The notes under the pieces were generated by a model, which saw only the letters and a list, made by a program, of their open reading frames with translations, was not told the origin of the DNA and made no database searches. Both the position numbers and the translations under genes were made by a program. DNA of 60,582 nucleotides, from positions 1-60,582 of the forward strand of contig NZ_JAFMPQ010000032.1 in assembly GCF_020667845.1 (NCBI RefSeq), written 5' to 3'. Shown piece after piece: positions 48,224 to 59,000 of the stretch (the stretch's first letter is position 1; every line of letters begins with the position of its first letter). This stretch comes from Cognatishimia sp. F0-27 (GTDB lineage: Bacteria; Pseudomonadota; Alphaproteobacteria; Rhodobacterales; Rhodobacteraceae).

Positions 48224-48718
48224 ATGTCGAAGAAACAGCATTACAAGATCACCGTGAATGGCAAGGAAGAGGAATTTCTCGCCGAACCGCGCGAGCTTCT
48301 GATCTACACCTTGCGGGAGCGCCTCAACATCACCGGGCCGCATATCGGGTGCGAGACCTCCCATTGCGGCGCGTGCACCGTGACGATCAACGGCAAGTCC
48401 GTGAAATCCTGCACGATGTTCGTGGCGCAAGCCGACGGGGCCGAGATCACGACGATCGAGGGCATCGGCGGTCCGGATAACCTGCACCCGCTCCAGGCGG
48501 CGTTCAAGGAGCACCACGGGCTTCAGTGCGGCTATTGCACGCCGGGCATGATCACCCGCGCAACCAAGCTGCTCGAGGAAAACCCCAACCCGACCGAAGA
48601 GGAAATCCGCTTTGGCATGGCCGGCAATATCTGCCGCTGCACCGGGTATCAGAACATCATCAAATCCATTCAGGCCGCTGCGGCGGAAATGAATGCGGCC
48701 AAGGAGGCGGCGGAATGA
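48224..48718 (+). CDS. coxS: CO dehydrogenase small subunit (2Fe-2S)
   Basis: 164 aa with eight cysteines in the expected places: Cys43, 48, 51, 63 (plant-type 2Fe-2S) and Cys102, 105, 137, 139 (second 2Fe-2S, CGYC and CRC). It wires the Mo-Cu site to FAD. AAGGAAACACC precedes the ATG; the stop overlaps the coxL start (ATGA). Confidence 0.97.
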   Translation: MSKKQHYKITVNGKEEEFLAEPRELLIYTLRERLNITGPHIGCETSHCGACTVTINGKSVKSCTMFVAQADGAEITTIEGIGGPDNLHPLQAAFKEHHGLQCGYCTPGMITRATKLLEENPNPTEEEIRFGMAGNICRCTGYQNIIKSIQAAAAEMNAAKEAAE

Positions 48719-51141
48719 AGGACGAAATCACCCGCGAAGATCGCGTCGCCAACCTCAAGGGCATGGGGTGCTCGCGCAAGCGCGTCGAAGATGCCCGGTT
48801 CACGCAAGGCAAGGGCAACTACGTCGACGACATCAAGCTGGATGGCATGCTGTTTGGTGACTTTGTCCGCTCTCCCTATGCGCATGCGCGGATCGTCAGC
48901 ATCAACACCGAGGAAGCGTTGAAGGTCCCGGGGGTTCTTGCAGTCTTGACCGCCAAGGATCTGGAGCCGCTGGGCCTGCACTGGATGCCGACGCTTGCCG
49001 GTGACAAGCAGATGGTGCTGGCGGATGGCAAGGTTCTGTTCCAAGGGCAGGAAGTGGCCTTTGTCGTGGCCGAGGATCGCTATGCGGCCGCCGATGGCAT
49101 CGAACTGGTCGAAGTCGAGTACGAGGAGCTGCCGGTTATCGTCAATCCGTTCGAGGCGCTGAAATCCGATGTGGTGCTGCGCGAGGATCTTGTGGCCGAG
49201 GACGGCTCGCTTCCCGACGGGGCGCATGGACCGCGCAAGCACGCCAACCATATCTTCACATGGGATGCGGGCAACAAGGACGCGACGGAAGAGGTCATCG
49301 CAAACGCCGAAGTCGTGGCCGAAGAGACCATGTATTATCATCGCACGCACCCGTGCCCGCTCGAGACCTGCGGCTGTGTTGCGTCGATGGACAAGGTCAA
49401 TGGCAAGCTCACGCTCTGGGGCACGTTCCAGGCGCCGCACGCCATCCGCACCGTGGTCAGCCTGATTTCCGGCATCGAGGAGCACAATATCCGCGTGATT
49501 TCTCCCGATATCGGTGGCGGGTTCGGCAACAAGGTGGGGGCCTATCCCGGGTATGTTTGTTCGGTGGTGGCCTCTATCGTGACCGGCAAGCCGGTCAAGT
49601 GGATCGAAGACCGGATGGACAACCTGATGACCACCGCCTTTGCCCGCGATTACCACATGACCGGCAAGATCTCCGCGACCAAGGACGGCAAGATCACCGG
49701 GCTGCATTGTCACGTGACGGCCGACCATGGCGGGTTTGACGCCTGTGCCGATCCGACCAAGTTCCCGGCGGGGTTCATGAATATCTGCACCGGGTCTTAC
49801 GACATTCCGACCGCCTATCTCGAGGTGGACGGCGTATATACGAACAAGGCGCCCGGTGGCGTCAGCTATCGGTGCTCCTTCCGGGTGACCGAGGCCGTCT
49901 ATTTCATCGAACGGATGGTCGAGGTTCTGGCGATCAAGTTGAACATGGATGCGGCAGAGCTGCGCCGGATCAACTTCATCAAGAAGGAGCAGTTCCCCTA
50001 TACCGCGGCGCTTGGCTGGGAATATGACAGCGGCGATTATCACACCGCTTGGGACAAGGCTCTGAAGACCGTCGATTACGAAGGTTTGCGCGCAGAGCAG
50101 GCGCAGCGGGTCGAGGACTTCAAGGCTGGCAAGACGCGAAAGCTCATGGGTATTGGCCTGAGCTTCTTTACCGAGATCGTCGGTGCAGGACCGGTCAAGA
50201 ATTGCGATATTCTGGGCCTTGGCATGTTTGACAGCTGTGAAATCCGCATTCATCCGACCGGCTCGGCCATTGCGAGGCTGGGGACGATCTCTCAGGGACA
50301 GGGCCATGCCACGACCTTTGCGCAGATCCTCGCCAGCGAGATCGGTCTGCCCGCAGACAGCATCACAATCGAGGAAGGTGACACCGACACCGCCCCCTAT
50401 GGCCTGGGCACCTACGGGTCGCGCTCGACCCCGGTTGCGGGTGCGGCCACGGCGATGGCCGGACGCAAGATCCGCGCCAAGGCCCAGATGATCGCCGCGT
50501 ACCTGCTCGAAGTGCATGACAACGATGTGGAATTCGACGTCGACCGGTTTGTGGTCAAGGGCGCGCCGGAGCGGTTCAAGACCATGAAGGAAATCGCCTT
50601 TGCCGCCTATAATCAGGCAATTCCGGGGATCGAGCCGGGGCTTGAGGCGGTCAGCTACTACGATCCGCCCAACATGACCTACCCGTTCGGGGCCTATGTC
50701 TGCGTGATGGATATCGATGTGGATACCGGCGTGCCGGAGATCCGCCGCTTCTATGCGCTGGACGATTGCGGCACGCGGATCAACCCGATGATCATCGAGG
50801 GTCAGGTGCATGGCGGTCTGACTGAAGCGCTCGCGGTCGCTCTGGGTCAGGAGATTGCCTATGACGATATGGGCAACGTCAAGACCGGCACGCTGATGGA
50901 CTTCTTCCTGCCGACGGCTTGGGAGGTTCCGAACTACGAGACCGACTTCACCGTCACGCCCAGCCCGCATCATCCGATCGGGGCCAAGGGCGTGGGCGAG
51001 AGCCCGCATGTGGGCGGTGTGCCGTGTTTTTCGAATGCTGTTCAGGACGCGTTCCGACCATTTGGAAACACCCATACCAACATGCCCCACGATCACTGGC
51101 GGATCTGGAAGACCGCCAATGAACTGGGCCTGCATGGCTGA
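48715..51141 (+). CDS. coxL: CO dehydrogenase large subunit, form I
   Basis: 808 aa, nearly the same length as Oligotropha CoxL. The active-site loop is SYRCSFR (384-390) with Cys387 to hold copper, the form I (true CO-oxidising) pattern AYxCSFR with Ala replaced by Ser; form II enzymes have AYRGAGR. The catalytic glutamate is Glu762 in KGVGES. It binds molybdopterin cytosine dinucleotide and oxidises CO to CO2 at the membrane. The longer frame from 48526 only overlaps coxS. Confidence 0.97.
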   Translation: MKDEITREDRVANLKGMGCSRKRVEDARFTQGKGNYVDDIKLDGMLFGDFVRSPYAHARIVSINTEEALKVPGVLAVLTAKDLEPLGLHWMPTLAGDKQMVLADGKVLFQGQEVAFVVAEDRYAAADGIELVEVEYEELPVIVNPFEALKSDVVLREDLVAEDGSLPDGAHGPRKHANHIFTWDAGNKDATEEVIANAEVVAEETMYYHRTHPCPLETCGCVASMDKVNGKLTLWGTFQAPHAIRTVVSLISGIEEHNIRVISPDIGGGFGNKVGAYPGYVCSVVASIVTGKPVKWIEDRMDNLMTTAFARDYHMTGKISATKDGKITGLHCHVTADHGGFDACADPTKFPAGFMNICTGSYDIPTAYLEVDGVYTNKAPGGVSYRCSFRVTEAVYFIERMVEVLAIKLNMDAAELRRINFIKKEQFPYTAALGWEYDSGDYHTAWDKALKTVDYEGLRAEQAQRVEDFKAGKTRKLMGIGLSFFTEIVGAGPVKNCDILGLGMFDSCEIRIHPTGSAIARLGTISQGQGHATTFAQILASEIGLPADSITIEEGDTDTAPYGLGTYGSRSTPVAGAATAMAGRKIRAKAQMIAAYLLEVHDNDVEFDVDRFVVKGAPERFKTMKEIAFAAYNQAIPGIEPGLEAVSYYDPPNMTYPFGAYVCVMDIDVDTGVPEIRRFYALDDCGTRINPMIIEGQVHGGLTEALAVALGQEIAYDDMGNVKTGTLMDFFLPTAWEVPNYETDFTVTPSPHHPIGAKGVGESPHVGGVPCFSNAVQDAFRPFGNTHTNMPHDHWRIWKTANELGLHG

Positions 51142-51226
51142 CCCGACTTCGGGGGGCGCGGTGATCGCGCCCTCCACGACGGCAGAGCAGGGCGCGCGAC
51201 ACCGTGCGCGCGTCACTCGGGAGCAC

Positions 51227-52108
51227 ATGACCATGAGTTGGAAGGATCTGCAGACCGCGCTCAGCGGTCAGGGATACGTGGCATCGGACGACCTGTCCGT
51301 GGCACTGCAGCTTGCGTTGTCGCTTGGGCGGCCCTTGTTGCTTGAAGGGGCGGCTGGCGTTGGAAAGACCGAAATTGCGCGGGCGCTGTCGCAGGTGCGG
51401 GACACCCGCCTGATCCGGTTGCAGTGTTACGAAGGTCTGGACGCCGCGCAGGCGATCTATGAGTGGAACTACCAGCGTCAGCTTCTTGCGATCCGCGCGG
51501 CGGCGGAAGATGGCGAAACCGGAAAGGCGGTCGAGGATCGCATCTTTTCCAGGGACTTCCTGCTGGAGCGGCCCCTCTTGGCGGCAATTACCCAAGACAA
51601 GGCACCGGTTCTCCTGATCGACGAGATTGATCGCGCGGACGAGGAGTTTGAGGCATATCTTCTGGAAATCCTGTCCGATTTTCAGGTTTCCATCCCTGAG
51701 CTTGGCACCATCGTCGCCAAGACCCGACCGGTCGTCGTGCTGACCTCCAACGGAACGCGCGACCTGTCGGACGCCTTGCGCCGTCGGTGTTTGTATACCT
51801 ATGTCGAATACCCCGACAGGGGCACAGAGCTGGCGATCCTCAACGCCCGTAGTCCCGCCATCGAAGCGCATCTGGCCAACCAGATCGTTGGATTTGTTCA
51901 GAAACTTCGTGAAGAAGAACTCGAGAAAACACCCGGTATCGCCGAAATGCTGGACTTCGCGGCGGCGTTGATGGGGCTGGGAATAGCCGATCTGACAGAC
52001 GATCCGGCGATATTGCAGTCGACCCTGACGACCTTGCTGAAAACGCAAAGCGATCAGGCCCGTATCACGCCTGAAGTCGCAGGGCGGATCGCGGGACGGG
52101 CCGCATGA
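51227..52108 (+). CDS. coxD: AAA+ ATPase CoxD
   Basis: 293 aa MoxR-type AAA+ protein: Walker A EGAAGVGKTE, Walker B LLIDEIDRAD. CoxD is needed to assemble the Mo-S-Cu site in Oligotropha (established for that homologue). GGGAGCAC before ATG 51227 and the match to the known CoxD length decide the start; an in-frame ATG at 51134, inside the end of coxL, lacks a good ribosome site. coxE overlaps by ATGA. Confidence 0.92.
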   Translation: MTMSWKDLQTALSGQGYVASDDLSVALQLALSLGRPLLLEGAAGVGKTEIARALSQVRDTRLIRLQCYEGLDAAQAIYEWNYQRQLLAIRAAAEDGETGKAVEDRIFSRDFLLERPLLAAITQDKAPVLLIDEIDRADEEFEAYLLEILSDFQVSIPELGTIVAKTRPVVVLTSNGTRDLSDALRRRCLYTYVEYPDRGTELAILNARSPAIEAHLANQIVGFVQKLREEELEKTPGIAEMLDFAAALMGLGIADLTDDPAILQSTLTTLLKTQSDQARITPEVAGRIAGRAA

Positions 52109-53286
52109 GCCGTGTCACAAAATTTGCCGCGAGGGATCCCGGTCCTGCGGCGCGGGTGGCGGGCTTTATCGCGCATCTGCGCGACAACGGGTTGCGCCTT
52201 GGCGTGGCGGAGGCGGAACTGGCCATGGCGGCCCTTGCCGAGGTTGACGCGATCCACCCAGACGAGAGCCGCCGTGCCTTGCGGGCGGTCTGCACCGGAT
52301 GCAAAGAAGAAGCCGTCCGTTTTGATGCGCTGTTCGACAGTTTCTGGATGGATATGGGGCGCGTCCGCAAGAAGGTCGTGCCGACAACCAAGGCTCCGAG
52401 CACCGATGCGGTGAAATCCTCCCGCGATGCCACGGGCGCGGATCTTGGCGCGTCCGGCTCCGCCACGGCACCCGATACCGAAGGGGGCGAGGCCGAGAGC
52501 GACGGCACCGGCAAACTGATCGCCACAGAGCAGCGTAATCTCAGTCGCCGGGATCTGCGCGACCTTGTCCGACCGGAGGACATCGCAGAGGCAGAAGACG
52601 TTGCCCGACGCATCGGAGCGGCGCTGCGCGACAAACGCTCGCGGCGGCGCAAGGCAGCCCGCAAGGGTGATCGTCTGCATTTCCGCAAGACGATCCGGCA
52701 GAGCCTGTCGACAGGGGGTGAGCCGGTGCGCCTGTTGCTCAAAAACCGTCCTGACCGCGTACGCAAGATCGTGGCGCTGTGCGACGTGTCCGGTTCCATG
52801 TCCGTCTATGCGCAAGTGTTCCTTGCCTTCCTTGCCGGGCTGATGCGGGCGGATACATCTGCGGATGCCTACTTGTTTCACACGCGTCTTGTGCGGATCA
52901 CCGAAGCGTTGCGCGACAAGGATGCGATGCGTGCTATCGGACGTATGTCGCTCATGGCGGACGGGTTTGGCGGTGGGTCCAAGATCGGGCCATCGCTGAA
53001 GCGGTTTTCCGACACTTACGCGAAGCGGTTCGTGGATGGGCGCAGTGTCGTGCTCATCCTCTCTGACGGCTATGACACCGAGGCGCCCGAGATGATCGGC
53101 GATGCCCTGGCCAAGCTGCGCAAGCGCGGGTGCAAGGTGATTTGGCTCAACCCGCTGAAAGGATGGGCGGATTACGCCCCCGTTGCCGCTGGTATGGCGG
53201 CCGCACTTCCGCATCTGGACGCGTTCAGAGCCGCCAACACGCTGCGCGATCTTGCAGCCCTGGAACCGGAGCTGACAGCGCTATGA
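52105..53286 (+). CDS. coxE: VWA-domain protein CoxE
   Basis: 393 aa. The C-terminal half is a von Willebrand A domain with the MIDAS motif DVSGSMS; the N-terminal half is helical with an acidic/Gly-rich linker. Pairs of MoxR ATPase and VWA protein act as maturation chaperones, and CoxE is required for copper insertion in the Oligotropha enzyme. It overlaps coxD and coxF by 4 nt each. Confidence 0.93.
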   Translation: MSRVTKFAARDPGPAARVAGFIAHLRDNGLRLGVAEAELAMAALAEVDAIHPDESRRALRAVCTGCKEEAVRFDALFDSFWMDMGRVRKKVVPTTKAPSTDAVKSSRDATGADLGASGSATAPDTEGGEAESDGTGKLIATEQRNLSRRDLRDLVRPEDIAEAEDVARRIGAALRDKRSRRRKAARKGDRLHFRKTIRQSLSTGGEPVRLLLKNRPDRVRKIVALCDVSGSMSVYAQVFLAFLAGLMRADTSADAYLFHTRLVRITEALRDKDAMRAIGRMSLMADGFGGGSKIGPSLKRFSDTYAKRFVDGRSVVLILSDGYDTEAPEMIGDALAKLRKRGCKVIWLNPLKGWADYAPVAAGMAAALPHLDAFRAANTLRDLAALEPELTAL

Positions 53287-54062
53287 CACCGGCTGAAATC
53301 CTTTCAAGCGATCTGGCACAGGCGGCGCAGCAGCTTCGAGACAAGGAAGAGCCCTTCGCCTTCGCCACGATTGTGCGCACGGTTGGGGCAACCGCCGCAA
53401 AGCCGGGTGCCAAGGCGCTTCTGAGCGCGGATGGCACGATCCTTCAGGGATGGCTCGGTGGCGGCTGTACCCGCGGTGCGGTGAAGCGCGCGGCGTTGCA
53501 GGCATTGCAGGACGGCACGCCCCAGCTTGTCTCGGTGGCGCCGGAAGAACTCCTTGCCGAAAAAGGTGTCAGAGCCGGCGAGGAGGTGGACGGAACCCGC
53601 TTTGCCCGCAACGGATGCCCTTCGCGTGGCACGGTGGATATCTTCATAGAGCCGTGTTTGCCGACCCCGCAGCTTGTGGTCATCGGGGCCTCTCCCGTCG
53701 CACAGGCGCTCAGCGCGCTGGCACCGCAGTTCCATTGGTCGGTGACGGCACAATTGCCCGAAACCCGGCAAACGCGACAGAGATTTGTCGTGGTGGCAAC
53801 ACAGGGCCAAGGGGATCTGGACGCTCTGAATTCCGCCTTTTCTGCCGAGGCCGAGTTCATCGCCTTTGTCGGCAGCCGCAAGAAATACGCGAACCTGTCG
53901 GAAAAACTGATCGCGTCGGGCATCGCGCCATCCGTCGTCGAAAAGGTCAAGGCGCCGGCCGGGCTGGATTTGGGGGCTGTCACGCCCGAAGAAATCGCGC
54001 TGTCCATTCTCGCACAGCTTGTGCAAGTCCGGCGGGCTTCGGTGACACAGGCCCATGCGTAG
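53283..54062 (+). CDS. coxF: XdhC/CoxF-family maturation protein
   Basis: 259 aa. N-terminal XdhC part with TVGATAAKPGAKALLSADG and WLGGGC, C-terminal Rossmann-like part starting LVVIGASPVAQAL. XdhC proteins bind molybdenum cofactor and pass it, sulfurated, to the enzyme; CoxF is the cox-cluster member. The start overlaps coxE (ATGA). Confidence 0.9.
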   Translation: MTPAEILSSDLAQAAQQLRDKEEPFAFATIVRTVGATAAKPGAKALLSADGTILQGWLGGGCTRGAVKRAALQALQDGTPQLVSVAPEELLAEKGVRAGEEVDGTRFARNGCPSRGTVDIFIEPCLPTPQLVVIGASPVAQALSALAPQFHWSVTAQLPETRQTRQRFVVVATQGQGDLDALNSAFSAEAEFIAFVGSRKKYANLSEKLIASGIAPSVVEKVKAPAGLDLGAVTPEEIALSILAQLVQVRRASVTQAHA

Positions 54063-54356
54063 GTCTTGCGCCATGATTGCATGCCGCGGGGCAGGGGGGC
54101 GGGGTGCTGGACGCAGCGCGCGTCGCAAGCGTGTCCATTTCCGTGCAAAGCGCTGGCCGCAGATCAGGTTCGACCGGCCCCCCGCGCCGGGTCGTCCAGC
54201 AGGAAAGCGCGTGCGGAGTATCGGGCCCATGGGCGCCGAACCTGCGGGTCGCGGCCTCCGGATCGCTTATGCACCGGCTCTGGCGGATCCAAACGCAGCG
54301 ACGAGCCCCGTCGAAGCTTTCGGCGAGGTCAAATTCAAATGTATGGAGAAGAGCGC
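54063..54356. other. Gap between coxF and the small ORF before coxG
   Basis: 294 bp inside an otherwise tight operon. A 101-codon frame (54055-54360) overlaps the coxF stop and ends ATGA with the small ORF downstream, but its Arg/Gly/Pro-rich product looks like GC-driven chance sequence. No confident gene. Confidence 0.4.
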
Positions 54357-54458
54357 ATGAAAGCCTTCATTTCTAACTTGTTCCGGCGCTGCCGCAGATG
54401 GGCGCCCACTGCCCAGCAAGCCGATCATCTGGCTACACTGAAATTCCCCTGTTGCTAA
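54357..54458 (+). CDS. Possible 33-aa small protein upstream of coxG
   Basis: ATG 54357 has GGAGAAGAG about 8 nt upstream and opens 33 codons starting MKAFISNLFRRCRRWAP and ending with two cysteines. Its TAA forms part of the coxG ribosome site (TAAGGAG), so translation of the two could be coupled. No family recognised; it may be a leader rather than a functional protein. Confidence 0.4.
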   Translation: MKAFISNLFRRCRRWAPTAQQADHLATLKFPCC

Positions 54459-54469
54459 GGAGATGTTCC

Positions 54470-54925
54470 ATGGAACTGAACGACGAAATCATCATCAACG
54501 CCCCAAAAGAGCGTGTGTACGCGGCTCTGAACGATCCGGAGGTTCTGCGCCGATGCATCCCGGGCTGCGAAGAGCTGATCAAGCATTCCGACACGGAACT
54601 GGAGGCCAAGGTGGTCCTGAAGGTAGGACCGGTAAAAGCAAAGTTCAGCGGGGATGTGCAACTCGACACCACGGGTGCGCCGGACGCGTTTTCGCTGACG
54701 GGGCAAGGCAATGGCGGGCCAGCCGGCCACGCGAAGGGTGGTGCTGACGTGACCTTGACCGCGGATGGTCCGGACAAGACGATCCTGCGCTACGAAGCGA
54801 AGGCCGAGATTGGGGGCAAACTCGCTCAGCTTGGGAGCCGGCTGATCCAGAGCACGGCCAAGAAGCTTGCCGCGAAATTCTTCAAGTCCTTCGCCGAAGT
54901 GGTCGACGAAGACATTCCGGCCTGA
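54470..54925 (+). CDS. coxG: CoxG, SRPBCC-fold CO dehydrogenase accessory protein
   Basis: 151 aa: MELNDEIIINAPKERVYAALNDPEVL and RRCIPGCEEL are typical of the CoxG/SRPBCC family. Homologues bind lipid or quinone and link CO dehydrogenase to the membrane electron chain. AAGGAG stands 8 nt before the ATG. Last gene of the cox operon. Confidence 0.94.
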   Translation: MELNDEIIINAPKERVYAALNDPEVLRRCIPGCEELIKHSDTELEAKVVLKVGPVKAKFSGDVQLDTTGAPDAFSLTGQGNGGPAGHAKGGADVTLTADGPDKTILRYEAKAEIGGKLAQLGSRLIQSTAKKLAAKFFKSFAEVVDEDIPA

Positions 54926-56080
54926 GCACGCCGGCGTTTTGCCCCTGGGACACCACCCAAGGGGCAATTCCGACGCTCAACCATGCGCGGATCGCTGGGA
55001 CTGGACAAGCAGGCGTGGGTCGTGATGCGCGCCGCTGCCCGCGCTTGGGGAGTTGGTGCCCCTTTTGCCATCGTATTCGGCTGTCGGGATCGGATCCGGA
55101 AAGCGCCTGACCTGCCGGTTTTGCGGCCGGAGTATTTTAGGCAGGGCGCAACGCTGCCACACCGCGTGACCTATGCGAATAACAACACGGTGGCAGGCGT
55201 GTTCCTTATGCGGAAGAGCGCCTGAAACGGCCGTGCCGACGGTCGGGTCCTCGCCATCAATCCGGGCCACGCCGTCGCCCATTGAGCCGTTCGTGGTGCC
55301 AGCGCCGCGCGCGACCTTGCAGAGCAAACGCACCTTCCCCGAGGTTCCGGTGACGCTGTCCGCAACCGCCGCCGAGCCGTTCCGCGGCCTGAAAGGCCCC
55401 GCGCCCGATCATGCGCTGCAATCGCATTGCCCGCCGTCCTGGATTCCGGGTCAGATGGCGGCGTGAGTTCACAGAGCGTTCGGCGCGTCTGGTCGGTGTG
55501 TTTATTTGGCAGCTTGTCGGCGACGCAATCGACGGGCCCAGATGGGCTTCCGTTGAGCCGTTCTCGTTGTCGCAGAACGGGTTGGCCGCGCGACGATACG
55601 CGATGCGCGCTCGACAGCCGCGATACCGTGCTGGATGGCAAAACTGCCGACGGGCGTTTGAGCGGGACTGCTCTGGAGCGGGAACGCGTGCAGGTGATGA
55701 AGGATATCTTCAAGGCACGGCTTGGACAGGGCCCTCAGGTCAATGTCCTGCAATGTTGCGCCCTGCGCTGACCGGCCCCTAGCAAACCAATGGTCCCATG
55801 ACCGTGGCAAACAGGGGGACGCCGGATTTTCCCTGTCCCGTCAGGCCCAAAGAGTGAAAATCGGAACAGACCGAGACGGGGGAGACCATCCACACGAAAC
55901 CCGTTCGATAACGTGACGCGCGCCTCCAAGCTGAACAGCTTTCAAAAGGGCATCTGCGATCCTGCGCGCGCCTTCTGCGGATTAATCCACGGCATGATCT
56001 GTATGCGCCATGGCTATTTTTCTTTTAATGGCGGCCCACCTCGCTTAACCTCGACAATCCATTGATGATTGGAATTCAAA
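54926..56080. other. Gene-poor 1.15 kb between coxG and the giant gene
   Basis: Several open frames of 60-180 codons on both strands overlap each other; none has a good ribosome site together with protein-like sequence. It may contain decayed gene remnants. The last 60 bp before the giant gene are AT-richer than the surroundings and may hold its promoter. Confidence 0.5.
54939..54967 (+). terminator. Possible terminator after coxG
   Basis: An 8-bp stem TTGCCCCT / AGGGGCAA with a 13-nt loop, 13 nt after coxG. The T run behind it is poor (TTCC). Confidence 0.4.
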
Positions 56081-59000
56081 ATGTCGGTCGAGTATGTCCT
56101 GGTGATTGACGGTGTGCCGGGTGATCCGGCCTTGGACGGCGCATTTGCCTTGGACGACTTCGGCTTCAGCGGAAGACCCAACTCGTTTTTCGAAGAAGCC
56201 ATCCTCAGACTCTCACTCAACCTCGGCACAGCGCTTCCGACCCTTGTTCAAGCCCTCGAGACCGGGACCGCCCTTCCCTCGGTCCAGATCATCGGGAGGA
56301 ACGATACGGGGCGCATTGTCTACGATCTGCGCGCCGAGGATGTCGAACTGCTCATTGCCAGTGGCGCGTTGAGCGGGCAGGTCGAGATCCGGGTGCAATA
56401 CACCGATTTTCAGATCACCACCAACGAGGTCACTTCGGATCTCTATCATCTGCCCGCGCGCGGTTTTTCACGCAATGAAGGGCCGGGCAGCGGGGTGGAT
56501 GCGCCCGATCCGACCGGGCCCACCCCCGCGGCGGACGTGGATGCAGACCAACACTGGATCCGGTTTGACGGGCTGTCTGCCGATGCGTCGGGGAATGCGG
56601 GCGGGTTTGAGATCATCAGCGAGCCGGGATTCGAGTTTACGGCCTCGGAAGTGAACAGCGGCACATATGTCGTTCGGTTTGACCCTCAGGCCGCATCGCC
56701 GGAGATTTTCGAAGCCCTGACAACGGGCCGGTTGTTTTCGTCAGTTCAGATCTTCGGCGGCCCGGATGGCGCAACGGCGACGCCGCCGTCACAGGCACAG
56801 GCCGATCTGCGGTTGGAAAACGTGCGGTTGTTGAGCGTCGCGTTGGACGCAGCCTCAGATGAGCCCGGGCTCACAGCCGTGTTGGTTTACGAAGAGTACG
56901 AGATAATCTCTACTTCGCCCGCCGATGGCGATACGCCCGAGACACAGACGCAGTTTTCGTGGAATGCTCTGTTCAATCTTGCGGGCGATGGCGTCGCGGC
57001 CCCCGATCCCGGACCTGTGCCCGACGCGACCTACACGCCCAGCGATGAAAGCATCCTGATCATCGACGGGCTGGGCGGGCCGGAAACGGCTGTCGGGATG
57101 GAAGGCGCATTCCGGGATATCTCTTTTGCGTTCAACGCGCAGACGATCTATGGCGATGCCTTTCCCGGCGGGATCATGCAAGACAACACACTGAGTGTGA
57201 TGCAGATCGCGGGTGATTTTTCGCAGATCCTGCCCGATATTTACGAAGCGATGGTCACGGAAACGCCGCTTGCGTCGCTGCAAATCCGCGATGTCGTGGA
57301 CCCGAGCACAGACGGCACACCACAAAGCCATGATCTGCGATTGGAGGGTCTTCGGATCCTTTCGCTCGCGGCTGCTGAAGACGGAATAACCCAACTCCTC
57401 GTGGAATATGACGCCATTGACTACGAGACGATTGCGCGCGCCCCCGATGGCACGCAAATCCGGTCTGAGTTTCAGTGGGATGTGGTCAACGATGTTGCGG
57501 GCACCGATATCGTGGCGCCAGTTGCCGGGGCCGCGATTGCCGCGCCGGACGCGGCAAGCACCTTTGGCATATTCATCGACGGCGTCGCGGTGCCGGATGC
57601 CGCGGGCATTCCGGGCATTCTTTTCCTTCAGGCCATTCCCCAAGACTTCATCCTGGGTGGTCTGACTTCCGTTCTTGTTCTGGATCTGGGGAGCCAGTTG
57701 GCCGGAGTGTTGGGTGACATCGCACCGGGCACTCGGATCGACTCGATCAGGATCGTTGAATACGGGGCCTTCGCAAACGGCCCGACCGTGCCGATTTCGG
57801 AAGTTGTGCTGGGCGACGTCGCCATTTCGGTGAACGAGGCGGCTGGCATCCAGACGGGGATCAGCGCGTTCCCTCAACAATTCGAAATGCGCAGCTTTGG
57901 CGTGGCTGCCAATGGGGATTCGCGTGTCGACAGCAGCTTTTCGTGGAACCTGAGCACCCAGACCGACGTGACGTCGATCGACGCGCCGGTCACGCCGGTC
58001 GAGGCGGGGATGAGCGCGCGCCCCGATACGCTCTATATGTTGATCGACGGAATTGCAGGCAATGTCCAGATCCCAGGGCTCGAAGGGGCGTTTGAACTGA
58101 ACCTTGCGTCTTATGACGTCAATCCCGCTTCTTATGGGGAGGCGCGGTCTCAGATTGCAAATCTCAGCTTCGATCCGGGGCCTGCCCTGCTTGAAATCCT
58201 GGAGACCTTTGGCACAGGGGGCACGCAAACGGTTCAGGTCCTCGGCTTTGACACCGATGCTCCCGGAGCGCCGGAGCTGATCTATGACTTGCGGCTTGCA
58301 GGCTCCGAGATCCTCGCATTCTCGGAGGGCGCCAGTCCCAACGTCGAAATCGTGGTTGCCTACGACGCGTTTGAACTGATCACGACAAATCCGCTTGCTG
58401 ATACATCCACATCAACGGCGTGGGATCTGATCACCAACCAGCCGCGTGCAAGCATAACGCCGCCGGTTGTGCCGATGGGGGAGGATACTTCGCTTGAAGT
58501 GGCGCAATACCTGTTGCTCCTCGATGGCGTGGACAGCGGCCAAACGGGTGCCGCCCGGCTGGGCGCATTTGAGCTCGATACGTTCAGTTTCGGTGGCGTG
58601 ACTGCCTTTGGGAACGGCAGCGGCGCCGAGGTGAGTGGGCGTTTCATACTCGATTTTGGAGCGGCGACACCACAGATTGTGGAGCTGATCGCGGATCAAT
58701 CGGTCATTCCCACGATGCAGATCGTGGGGCTCAATGCCAATGGCGACACCGTCTATGATCTGCGGGTGGCCGATACGAGCTTCGCCGCGGTCGCCGAAAC
58801 GTCCAGTGCTGGCGACCTGTTTGACGTGCTGATGCGTGAGATCGACTTTACGATCGTCCCGCAAAACCCGGATGGATCGCTGGCCACGCCACGAACCTTC
58901 CAGTGGAATTTCAGCACCGGGACCGCAGGTGACGGGGTTGCGGCGGCGACCGTGCCCGCGCGGCCCGACAACACCGCGCCCGTAGCCCGCAACATCACGC

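Noticed and set aside
48670-51234. 854-codon open frame opposite coxL
   Set aside because: It mirrors coxL exactly; CoxL motifs are unambiguous on the plus strand.
54055-54360. 101-codon frame after coxF ending in ATGA
   Set aside because: The overlaps look operon-like, but the Arg/Gly/Pro-rich product has no domain and the start has no ribosome site.
55171-55810. Overlapping 100-180-codon frames on both strands
   Set aside because: They overlap each other, lack ribosome sites and show no family motif; possibly remnants, but nothing can be named.
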